DNA of 64,000 nucleotides from Candidatus Binatia bacterium (GTDB taxonomy: Bacteria; Desulfobacterota; Binatia; UBA9968): assembly GCA_036504975.1 (NCBI GenBank), contig DASXUF010000049.1, positions 1 through 64,000 on the forward strand, in the 5' to 3' direction. The notes beneath the pieces were generated by a model, which ran no database searches, had not been told where the DNA came from, and saw only the letters and a program-made list of their open reading frames with translations. Each line of letters begins with the position of its first letter. Within the stretch, counting starts at the first letter, position 1. The translations under genes and the position numbers were made by a program. Of the stretch, positions 35,982 to 44,160 are shown piece after piece.

Positions 35982-37892
35982 ATGTGCGGCATCGCCGGCA
36001 TCGTAAAGTTTAATCCGCACGGAGTGGTGGACGAAGCGCGCGTCAAGCGCATGCGCGACGCGCTCAGCCATCGCGGCCCCGACGGCGCGGGACTCTGGAG
36101 CGAGGGCCCCGTGGGGCTGGGACATCGGCGCCTGGCGATCGTCGACGTGGGCGGCGGGCACCAGCCCATGACCAACGAAGACGGCGCCGTCTGGATCACC
36201 TACAACGGCGAGATCTATAATCACGCGGCGCTCCGGCCGGACCTCGAAGCGCGCGGCCACCGCTATCGCACGCGGAGCGACTCCGAGACCATCCTCCATC
36301 TCTACGAAGAATACGGCGAGCGCGCGGTGGAAAAGCTCCAGGGCATGTTCGCCTTCGCCCTGTGGGACCGGAAGCAAAAAAAACTTTTATTGGCGCGCGA
36401 CCGGCTGGGCATCAAGCCGCTTTACTATGCCGTCACCGACGACGAGTTGCTGTTCGCCTCCGAGATCAAGGCGATTCTCGCGGCGGGCGCGCTCCGGCCG
36501 GCATTCAACGAGGCGATCCTGCCGGAGTTTCTCGCCACCCGCTTCGTCTCGGGCGAAGAGACCTTTTTCCGCGGCATTCGCAAGCTGCTGCCGGGCCGGA
36601 CTCTTTCCTGGTCTCCCGGCGAAGGTTTTGTCGAGCGGCGCTATTGGCGGCTGCCGCTCACGGCGAACGAAGCCGGCGCATCGCACGAAGAAGCGGCCCG
36701 CGGCGTTCGCGAAGCGTTATCGAACGCCGTTCGGAGCCATCTCATGAGCGACGTGCCGCTGGGATTGTTTTTGTCGGGCGGCCTCGATTCGAGCGGCCTC
36801 GCGGCCCTCATGGCGCCGATGGTCAAGGAGCCGATCCGGACGTTCTCGGTCGGCTTTGCCGAGGCCGAAGCGAACGAGCTCGGCTACGCGCGGCTCGCGG
36901 CGCGCGCGATCGGCGCCGAGCACCGCGAAGTGGTCGTCTCGCCGGAGGAGTTTTTCAGCGAGCTGCCGCGCCTCATCTGGCATGAAGACGAGCCGATCGC
37001 TTTTACTTCGAGCGTGCCGCTCTACTTCGTCTCGCGCCTGGCGCGCGACCACGTCAAGGTGGTGCTCACCGGCGAAGGCTCCGACGAGCTGTTCCTCGGC
37101 TATCCCTGGTATCGCGTGACCGCCTGGAACGCGCGCCTCGGACGGATCTATTTTCCGCTGGCGCCGCGATCCTTACGCAACGCGACGCGAGAGATCGCGC
37201 GGCGCCTGCCGCGTCCGCTTCGCCGCTACGCCGAGCGGACAATCCTCGCGCTCGAACCCGGCCCGAGAGGGCTCTTCTACGAGAACTTCGCCGTCTTTCC
37301 CGATCATCTCCGGCAAGAACTGCTGGCCGACGGCGCGCGCCTTAACGGCCGCGATCCCTACGCCGAAGGCCTTCGCTGCTACGAAGAAAAGGCCGGCGGC
37401 GTTCTCGATCGCATGAGCCACGCCGATCTTCAGACCTATCTGGTGGAGCTTTTGATGAAGCAAGACCAGATGAGCATGGCGGCGTCGATCGAGAGCCGGG
37501 TGCCGTTTCTCGATCACGAGTTCGTCGAGCGTGTGGTGCGCTTGCCGAGCGCGCTTAAAGTCCGCGGCTTGACGACCAAGGCCGTGCTCCGGGAGGCGCT
37601 CAAAAATTTGGTCCCGCGGGAAATTCTCGAGCGACCGAAGATGGGCTTCCCGGTCCCCGTGGGACGATGGCTCCGCGGCCCCTTCTGGTCGGTCGTCGAG
37701 GAGTTCGTCCTCGGCGCGCGCGCTCGCGAGCGCGGATTTTTCAGGCCGGCCATGCTCCGGCGGTTGGCCGAAGAGCATCGCAGCGGAGAACGGCAACACG
37801 GAGATCGCCTCTGGTTGCTGATCAATCTGGAAATGTGGCAACGGATTTTTCTCGAAGGCGAAGACCGCGCCACGGTCCTCCGCGCCGCGTGA
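35982..37892 (+). CDS. asnB: AsnB-type glutamine amidotransferase, copy 2
   Basis: 636 residues with Cys2 (MCGIAGIVKFNPHG), NGEIYNHAALRPDLEARGHR, the PPi loop LFLSGGLDSSGLAALM and the acceptor-site GEGSDELFLGYPWYRV. It differs from copy 1 across the synthetase domain, so the two probably have different acceptors. It is 7 nt downstream of the heparinase-family gene. Two such enzymes in one locus suggest amidation of two sugar acids, or one dedicated to asparagine. Confidence 0.9.
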   Translation: MCGIAGIVKFNPHGVVDEARVKRMRDALSHRGPDGAGLWSEGPVGLGHRRLAIVDVGGGHQPMTNEDGAVWITYNGEIYNHAALRPDLEARGHRYRTRSDSETILHLYEEYGERAVEKLQGMFAFALWDRKQKKLLLARDRLGIKPLYYAVTDDELLFASEIKAILAAGALRPAFNEAILPEFLATRFVSGEETFFRGIRKLLPGRTLSWSPGEGFVERRYWRLPLTANEAGASHEEAARGVREALSNAVRSHLMSDVPLGLFLSGGLDSSGLAALMAPMVKEPIRTFSVGFAEAEANELGYARLAARAIGAEHREVVVSPEEFFSELPRLIWHEDEPIAFTSSVPLYFVSRLARDHVKVVLTGEGSDELFLGYPWYRVTAWNARLGRIYFPLAPRSLRNATREIARRLPRPLRRYAERTILALEPGPRGLFYENFAVFPDHLRQELLADGARLNGRDPYAEGLRCYEEKAGGVLDRMSHADLQTYLVELLMKQDQMSMAASIESRVPFLDHEFVERVVRLPSALKVRGLTTKAVLREALKNLVPREILERPKMGFPVPVGRWLRGPFWSVVEEFVLGARARERGFFRPAMLRRLAEEHRSGERQHGDRLWLLINLEMWQRIFLEGEDRATVLRAA

Positions 37893-37894
37893 TC

Positions 37895-39103
37895 ATGCGC
37901 ATTCTCTGGGTCAAGGTCGGAAACCTCTGGCCGCCGAATACCGGCGGGCGGCTGAGAAGCTTCCACACGATCGCCGAGCTGTCGCGCCGCAATCACGTCA
38001 CTCTGCTGACGACGCACGGGCGGAATGAAAATCCCGGGGATCTCGCGGCCGAGCTTCCCGACTGCGAGGAAGTCGTGTCGCTGCCGTACGAAGCGCCGAA
38101 GCAGGGCAGCTTGGGCTTCGCCGGGGCGCTCGCGCGCTCGTGGCTCTCGCCGTTTCCGGTCGATATGTGGAAATGGCGCATCCCGGCGGTGAAGAGCGCG
38201 GCCGAGCGGCTGATCGCGGAGAAAAAGATCGACGTTTGCGTGGCGGATTTCTTGCTCGCCGCCGCCAACGTCCCGCTCGACGGCCCGGTCCCGATGGTTT
38301 TTTTCTCGCACAACGTCGAGCACATGATCTGGAAGCGGCTCTGCGAGATCGAGACCCGATGGTGGCGGCGCGCGCCGCTCGAGATCGAATGGCGGAAGAT
38401 GCGCCGCTACGAGAGCCGGGCCTGCGCTCGCGCCCATTTGACCGTGGCGGTCTCGGACGCGGACCGCGCGATCCTGGCGGCGCGCGCGCCGGGCGCCGTC
38501 GTGCGGTCGATTCCGACCGGCGTCGATGTCTCCTACTTTACGCCCAACGGGTACCACGAAGCGCCGGCGGCGCTGGTCTTTACCGGCTCGATGGACTGGT
38601 ATCCCAACGAAGACGCGATCCTCTATTTTATCGAAAGAATTCTGCCCAAGGTGCGTCGTGAGATGCCGGGAGTCGCATTATCGGTCGTCGGCCGCAATCC
38701 GACGCCGCGCTTGCTCGCCGCGGCGGGCGCGGCGGGCGTCCGCGTGACAGGCACCGTGAACGATATCCGTCCCTACGTCGCGGAAGCGGCGGTTTACATC
38801 GTGCCGCTCCGGATCGGCGGCGGAACGCGGCTCAAAATTTTCGAAGCGCTAGCGATGGGAAAGGCGGTCGTCTCGACGTCCGTGGGCGCCGAGGGTCTGC
38901 CGCTCGTCCCTGGCGAGCATTTTCTTCAAGCTGACGCGGCGCTCGATTTTGCCGGAGCCGTCGTAGCGCTCTTGCGCGACCCGGAGCGACGCAAGATCCT
39001 CGGCGCCTCCGGAAGGAAGCTCGTGGAAGAGCGTTATTCGTGGCGCCGCGCGGCGCGTGAATTCGAATCGAGATGCCGGGAGGTCATGACTCATGCGGGT
39101 TAG
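37895..39103 (+). CDS. GT4 glycosyltransferase (XrtA-locus Stp1-like)
   Basis: 402 residues starting at ATG 37895 (MRILWVKVGNLWPPNTGG). This opening and the motifs HNVEHMIWKRL, TGSMDWYPNEDAILYFI and PLRIGGGTRLKIFEALAMGK resemble the sugar transferases called Stp1 (TIGR03087) in PEP-CTERM/EpsH loci. GT-B fold. It ends 11 nt inside the dehydrogenase gene. Family recognition comes from sequence style and neighbours; a profile search would be needed to fix it. Confidence 0.88.
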   Translation: MRILWVKVGNLWPPNTGGRLRSFHTIAELSRRNHVTLLTTHGRNENPGDLAAELPDCEEVVSLPYEAPKQGSLGFAGALARSWLSPFPVDMWKWRIPAVKSAAERLIAEKKIDVCVADFLLAAANVPLDGPVPMVFFSHNVEHMIWKRLCEIETRWWRRAPLEIEWRKMRRYESRACARAHLTVAVSDADRAILAARAPGAVVRSIPTGVDVSYFTPNGYHEAPAALVFTGSMDWYPNEDAILYFIERILPKVRREMPGVALSVVGRNPTPRLLAAAGAAGVRVTGTVNDIRPYVAEAAVYIVPLRIGGGTRLKIFEALAMGKAVVSTSVGAEGLPLVPGEHFLQADAALDFAGAVVALLRDPERRKILGASGRKLVEERYSWRRAAREFESRCREVMTHAG

Positions 39104-40406
39104 CGTTTTTGGACTTGGATACGTCGGCTCCGTGACCGCCGCCTGTCTCGCCAAAGCGGGCCACGAAGTGGTCGGCGTGGATTCGAGCCAGGAAAAAGTC
39201 GCGATGGTGAACGACGCCGTGCCGCCGGTCGTGGAAGAGGGATTGGGAGAACTTCTGGCCGAGGTCGTGTGGAACCAGCGCCTCCGCGCCACCGCGTCGG
39301 CCGGAGAGGCGGTGAAAAACAGCGATCTCGCGTTCGTCTCAGTCGGCACGCCGAGCCGCTCGAACGGACAGCTCGACGTGACGGCGCTCGAGCGCGTCGC
39401 CGAGAACATCGGCAGGGCGCTCTCGAACCGCGCCGAACCCTTCCGGGTGGTCTTAAGAAGCACCGTCCTCCCCGGGACGACGGAAGAGGTCTTCATTCCG
39501 GCGCTCCGCGCCGGCGCCGGACGCGATCTCGGGGATTCTCTCGGCGTCGCCGTCAATCCCGAGTTCATGCGCGAGGGCAGCGCGCTCAAAGATTTCGCCC
39601 ATCCGCCGCTCACGCTCGTGGGCTCGGAAGATGCGGCGACCGCCGCGTCGCTGCGCTCTCTTTACGCGGGCGTGGATGCGCCTTTCGTGCACGTCTCGGT
39701 CAAGACCGCGGAGATGGTCAAGTACGTGTCCAATACGTTCCACGCGCTGAAGATCTGCTTCGCCAACGAGATCGGCAATGTTTGCGCCGCGCTCGGCGTC
39801 GACGCCCGGGAGGTCATGAAAGTTTTCCTCATGGACCGAAAGCTGAACGTCTCAGAGGCTTATCTTCGTCCGGGCTTTGCGTTCGGCGGCTCGTGCCTGC
39901 CCAAAGACCTGCGCGCGCTCGTCTACGCGGCGCGCTCCGCCGACGTCGCCGCGCCTCTGCTCTCGTCGATCCTGCCTTCCAACGAGAGCGAAATCCGCCG
40001 CGCCGTCGAGGCGGTCCTGGCGACGCGCAAGCGGCGCGTGGGGATCGCCGGCCTTTCTTTCAAGCCGGCGACGGACGATCTCAGGGAGAGCCCGATGGTC
40101 GCGCTGGCGGAGACGCTCATCGGCAAAGGCTGCGACGTGCGCATCCTCGACGGCAACGTCTCGCTGGCGCGCCTGATCGGCGCCAACCGCCGCTACATCG
40201 AGGAAGAGATCCCGCACATTTCTTCGTTGATGTGCGACAACGCCGAAGCGCTGCTCGCCCACGCCGAAGTCCTGGTGATCGGCAACTCCGGCGATGAAGC
40301 CGCAAAGGTCCTGGCGGCGGCGACTTCGAAGCACGCCATAATCGATCTCACACGCGGCGCGCTTAAAAAAGACTCAAAGGAGCAATCGCCACGATGCAAA
40401 GTTTAA
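39093..40406 (+). CDS. Nucleotide-sugar 6-dehydrogenase, GDP-mannose (AlgD) type
   Basis: 437 residues. The N-terminal Rossmann NAD site is VFGLGYVGSVTAACLAKAGH, then VSVGTPSRSNGQLD, VNPEFMREGSALKDF and the substrate cap. The catalytic Cys is residue 268 in GFAFGGSCLPKDLRALV, the position and motif known for AlgD of Pseudomonas. It is closer to GDP-mannose than to UDP-glucose dehydrogenases. It makes a nucleotide-linked uronic acid for the polymer. Overlaps of 11 and 13 nt with its neighbours indicate an operon. Confidence 0.88.
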   Translation: MRVSVFGLGYVGSVTAACLAKAGHEVVGVDSSQEKVAMVNDAVPPVVEEGLGELLAEVVWNQRLRATASAGEAVKNSDLAFVSVGTPSRSNGQLDVTALERVAENIGRALSNRAEPFRVVLRSTVLPGTTEEVFIPALRAGAGRDLGDSLGVAVNPEFMREGSALKDFAHPPLTLVGSEDAATAASLRSLYAGVDAPFVHVSVKTAEMVKYVSNTFHALKICFANEIGNVCAALGVDAREVMKVFLMDRKLNVSEAYLRPGFAFGGSCLPKDLRALVYAARSADVAAPLLSSILPSNESEIRRAVEAVLATRKRRVGIAGLSFKPATDDLRESPMVALAETLIGKGCDVRILDGNVSLARLIGANRRYIEEEIPHISSLMCDNAEALLAHAEVLVIGNSGDEAAKVLAAATSKHAIIDLTRGALKKDSKEQSPRCKV

Positions 40407-41668
40407 CTGCCCGCGCGCGGGAGATGGATCCGGCGCTGAAACTTCAGGCCCGCGGAGCGCCGGCCGGCGCGATGATAGCCGGCGCGTCGGAAGAGGTGGA
40501 AATTCGCCGCCACGAAGGTTGCGACGCCTTGCTCGCGCTCCGGCCGACTCTGGCGGCCGGCGGTTTTTTACCCGCCCCGCTCGCTGGGATGGATCCGGAA
40601 TTTCTCACCGCGGGCTTCGAGGGCAAGACGCCGGGGGCGATGGTCGCCTATGCGGCGGGCCGGCCCGTCGGCTACATGACCTATGCTCTCTTGAGAACCG
40701 AATTTCGTCCGCAGTTCGGCGGCCTCGGCATCGGCCGGTTTCCCTGCCGGCAGCTGAGGCTGTTCGGTTACGCCGGTCACGGCCACGCGCCCGCCGTGAT
40801 CCTCGAGGGCTTCTGTCGAGGGCTGCTCGAAAATACGCCCTGGCACGTGGGCCAGATTTTCGAGTTGCCCATGGAGAATCCGCTGGCCGAGTATATCACC
40901 GGCGCGCCCTTCGGCAGCGGCGAGAGCTACTCTCTCGCCAGCAGCGTTTATGAAACTTTTCAAGTCGGGATCGCGGAAAGCTTTGAGACCTACCTCAAGA
41001 ACCAGTTCACCAAAAAGACCCGCTACAACCTCAAGCGGGAAGTCCGGCTGCTGGAGGACTCGGCGCCGGGCGAGGTGACGCTCAGAGTTTACCACGCTCC
41101 CGATCAGGTGAGCGATTTCTTCCGCGACAGCGCGTCGGTTGCCAGCCGGTGCTACAAGTGGCAAGGGGGACCGAATCCCATGGAGCCCACGCCTTTCGAC
41201 CTGAAAAAATTCTCGTTCCTTGCCGAACGCGGGAGATGGCGCTCCTATGTCCTGTTCATTCGCGACGTGCCGGTGGCGTTCTGCGACGCGACGATGCGCT
41301 GGGGGGAGCTCTACGTCGAGTTGGTAGGCCACGACGCGCGCTACATCAAGCTCAATCCCGGGAAGGTGTTGCTGTATAAGATCTTCGAAGACCTGCACGA
41401 ATGCCGGATCGTCAAGCAATTGAATCTCGGTACCGGCACCGCGGAGTACCGGCGGGTATTCGCGACTTCCAGCCGGCGCGTCGTCGACGTCAATCTTTAC
41501 CGCAACGAGTTGTATCCGCAGCTCTTGCGCATGATCGCAGCCACCGCGGCGGTGAGCTACCGGCAATTGAATCCCCTGATCCGCCGCTGCGCGCCTCCGA
41601 TCAAGCGCATCCTCCGCCGCCGCGGCGCGATAGCGCCATCCGTTTTCGCTTACCTCGTGGCCGGGTGA
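40394..41668 (+). CDS. FemAB/BcsL-like acyltransferase (GNAT fold), copy 3
   Basis: 424 residues, longer at the N terminus than the other two copies. Features: PFGSGESYSLASSVYETF, then a basic region KNQFTKKTRYNLKREVRLL, and the C-terminal lobe with VPVAFCDATMRWGELYVELV and LYKIFEDLHECRIVKQLNLG. It belongs to the broad FemAB/acetyltransf_6 group. It overlaps the dehydrogenase gene by 13 nt, so it may act on the uronic acid or its neighbour sugar. Confidence 0.75.
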   Translation: MQSLTARAREMDPALKLQARGAPAGAMIAGASEEVEIRRHEGCDALLALRPTLAAGGFLPAPLAGMDPEFLTAGFEGKTPGAMVAYAAGRPVGYMTYALLRTEFRPQFGGLGIGRFPCRQLRLFGYAGHGHAPAVILEGFCRGLLENTPWHVGQIFELPMENPLAEYITGAPFGSGESYSLASSVYETFQVGIAESFETYLKNQFTKKTRYNLKREVRLLEDSAPGEVTLRVYHAPDQVSDFFRDSASVASRCYKWQGGPNPMEPTPFDLKKFSFLAERGRWRSYVLFIRDVPVAFCDATMRWGELYVELVGHDARYIKLNPGKVLLYKIFEDLHECRIVKQLNLGTGTAEYRRVFATSSRRVVDVNLYRNELYPQLLRMIAATAAVSYRQLNPLIRRCAPPIKRILRRRGAIAPSVFAYLVAG

Positions 41669-41694
41669 TCGGCCGCAACTTGCGCCGCAGGACC

Positions 41695-42858
41695 ATGCCC
41701 AGGCATTTCATCGGCAAACATCGCGCCGCGCCGCGCCTCAGGCTCGCGTGGGTCGAGGAGTGGATGAGCACGCTGGCGAAGGAAATGCTGCCCTATCTGG
41801 CCGAGCGGCACGAGATCACGTACGTGACCGCGGGCGAAGAAATCCCCGACGCCGATTTCGTCCGGGTGATTCGTGAAAAGCGCCGGCGCCACATGAACGT
41901 CGCCGGCTTCGCGCTGTCGAGCGACGTCAACCGGCTCTATCGCGACGGGCTCGTCGACCTCGCCCTGGTATGGTCGAGCGTCGGCTTCGCGCTCCGCGGC
42001 GTGCCGTTCATTAATTTGGCGGGCGGCTCGGTATTCGCCGAGATCCGCCTCGCCGCGGCGCGGATGCCGCTTTATCGGCGCGCCAGGTTTTTGACCGGGC
42101 TGGTTCACTTCGCGCTCCCCGAGACGCTCTGCAATAAGCGCGCGGCCAGGGTGATCGTGCCGTCGTCGGCGTTGAAAAACGACCTCATGAGATTGCATGG
42201 CCTGGCGGATCCCAAGGTATCCGTGGTGCCGCATGGGACCGAGCCCGAGCACATGGCGTTGTACGATCGGAAGCCGGCCGGCCCGGCGCCCAAGATTCTT
42301 TTCGTCGGGCGTCTTCATCCGGGCAAAGGGATCGCCGCCGTCGTGGACGAATTTTCCCGGCGCCGGGATATCGACGCGGAGTTTTTGATCTTGGGAGACG
42401 GTCCGGATCGAGACCGAATGCAAAAAGCCACCGCCGAGGACGATCGCGTGAAGCTTCTCGGTCATGTGGGAAAGAGCGATCTCAAGTGGGCGCTGTCGAC
42501 GACCGACATCTTTGCCTTCCCCTCGTTTTACGAAGGCTTCGGACTTTCGCTGCTCGAGGCCATGGCCAGCGGCCACGCCTGCGTCTGCTATGATATTCCA
42601 GCGACGCGCGAAGTGCTCGGCGACGGCGGAATTTTGGTCCGGCCCGGCGACGCCGCCGCGTTGGTCGATGAAATCGCGCGGCTGGTAAAAACCCCCGATC
42701 GGGTCTCCTTCTACTCGGCGCGGGCGCATCAGCGGGCCGGCCGATTTTCCTGGGACCATGCCCGGCGGGCGATCGATCGCGTCATCGGCGAGACTGCGGC
42801 TGAAATTCTCGCACGGCAACCCATGGCGCCGACGAAAACGGTCTCGTTATACCGGTAA
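41695..42858 (+). CDS. GT4 glycosyltransferase
   Basis: 387 residues from ATG 41695 (RLRLAWVEEWMSTLAKEML at the N terminus). A GTG at 41665 would overlap the preceding stop as GTGA and is the alternative start. Other motifs: RVIVPSSALKNDLMRLHG, ILFVGRLHPGKGIAAVVDEF, LILGDGPDRDRMQKA and PSFYEGFGLSLLEAMASGHA (E-x7-E). The C-terminal 40 residues are a helical tail. A 126-nt gap follows. Confidence 0.9.
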   Translation: MPRHFIGKHRAAPRLRLAWVEEWMSTLAKEMLPYLAERHEITYVTAGEEIPDADFVRVIREKRRRHMNVAGFALSSDVNRLYRDGLVDLALVWSSVGFALRGVPFINLAGGSVFAEIRLAAARMPLYRRARFLTGLVHFALPETLCNKRAARVIVPSSALKNDLMRLHGLADPKVSVVPHGTEPEHMALYDRKPAGPAPKILFVGRLHPGKGIAAVVDEFSRRRDIDAEFLILGDGPDRDRMQKATAEDDRVKLLGHVGKSDLKWALSTTDIFAFPSFYEGFGLSLLEAMASGHACVCYDIPATREVLGDGGILVRPGDAAALVDEIARLVKTPDRVSFYSARAHQRAGRFSWDHARRAIDRVIGETAAEILARQPMAPTKTVSLYR

Positions 42859-42984
42859 GAGTTTTTCCCTGCCGAAATCGGGTTCTTTCCCTCGCCAATT
42901 ACGGAATACCCTGCGTTGTGTCTTGCCGGCGGCAAAGTAAAATTTAGCTATGAAAAAGTACGGCTTTGCGGTTGAGGTATAGTC

Positions 42985-44154
42985 ATGGATTACGAGTCGC
43001 TGTTGGCTTTCTTGATGTTCGCCTCCTTTGGGCTCCTGCTTTACACCTATGCGGGTTATCCGGCGGTCCTCTGGGCGGCGAGCCGATGGGTTCGCTCCAA
43101 AGAACGGCCGAGCGTCGAGCCCGCGGCGTGGCCTCGGGTGAGCGTCCTGGTCTCGGCCTACAACGAAGAGACCACCATCGGAGAGCGCATCGCCAATCTT
43201 TTGAGCCTCGACTATCCCGCCGACCGGATCGAGATACTCATCGGGTCGGACGGCTCGACGGACCGGACGTGCGAGATCGTGCGCGCTTACGAGAGCCACG
43301 GGGCGCGGCTCCTCTGCTTCGAACAGCGCAGGGGAAAGGCCAGCGTGCTCAACGATCTCATCGCCCGGGCCAGAAACGACATCGTCGTCCTGACCGACGC
43401 CAACACGTTCTTTCGCCCGGACGCGGTGCGCGCCTTGGTCAAGGCGCTGTTGCGTTATCCCGCCGGCGCGATCGCCGTCGGGCGTTTGGATCTCCGCGCG
43501 CCTTCGGACAACGGCAATCTCGACGGGGCCTACTGGAGCTATGAAACGTGGATCAAGACGCTCGAATCGCGCTTCGGCAGCCTGGTCGGGGCCAACGGCG
43601 CGATTTACGCGTTTCATCGCGAGCGCTATCGGCCGCTGCCCAAAGACGCGATCGTCGACGACTTCCTGATTCCGATGTTCATGCGGCTCGCTTCGGGCGA
43701 CCGGATTTATTTCGTTCCCGAGGCGCGGGCGTGGGAAAGATCGCCGGAGGAAGTCAGAGACGAATTCTACCGCCACGCGCGGATCGGCGCGGGCAATTTT
43801 CAGGCGCTGCGCTGGACGTGGAGATTGCTGCTCCCGTGGCGGGGAACCATCGCGCTCGCCTACTTTTCGCACAAGGTGCTGCGCTGGTTCGGCCCGTGGC
43901 TGATGCTCACCGGCTTTGTGGCCAACTTGCGCCTCTTGCACGTCCCGGCTTTCGCGCTCATCTTTCTCGGCCAGGTCGTGCTCTACGAGCTTGCCTTCGG
44001 CGCCCTGCTCTTGCATCGGGTGCCGCTGGTGGGCCGGGCGGCCTCGGCGATGCGCTACTTTCTTATTCTCAACGTCGCGCTCCTGGTCGGCCTGGGACGC
44101 TTCGTTCTCGGCGTCGAGCGGCCGTTCTGGAGCACCGCGCCGCGCAGAGCTTGA
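42985..44154 (+). CDS. GT2 membrane glycosyltransferase
   Basis: 389 residues. An N-terminal membrane segment (about 7-30) precedes a GT-A catalytic domain: RVSVLVSAYNEETTIGERIA, ILIGSDGSTDRTCEIVRAYE (DxD-like DGS), VLTDANTFFRPDAV, VGANGAIYAFHRERYRP, DDFLIPMFMR (general base Asp) and the substrate motif RHARIGAGNFQALRW. Three C-terminal helices follow. Resembles processive BcsA/PgaC-like enzymes, but a single transfer is equally possible. It ends 6 nt before the convergent propeller gene. Confidence 0.9.
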   Translation: MDYESLLAFLMFASFGLLLYTYAGYPAVLWAASRWVRSKERPSVEPAAWPRVSVLVSAYNEETTIGERIANLLSLDYPADRIEILIGSDGSTDRTCEIVRAYESHGARLLCFEQRRGKASVLNDLIARARNDIVVLTDANTFFRPDAVRALVKALLRYPAGAIAVGRLDLRAPSDNGNLDGAYWSYETWIKTLESRFGSLVGANGAIYAFHRERYRPLPKDAIVDDFLIPMFMRLASGDRIYFVPEARAWERSPEEVRDEFYRHARIGAGNFQALRWTWRLLLPWRGTIALAYFSHKVLRWFGPWLMLTGFVANLRLLHVPAFALIFLGQVVLYELAFGALLLHRVPLVGRAASAMRYFLILNVALLVGLGRFVLGVERPFWSTAPRRA

Positions 44155-44160
44155 CCGCGC

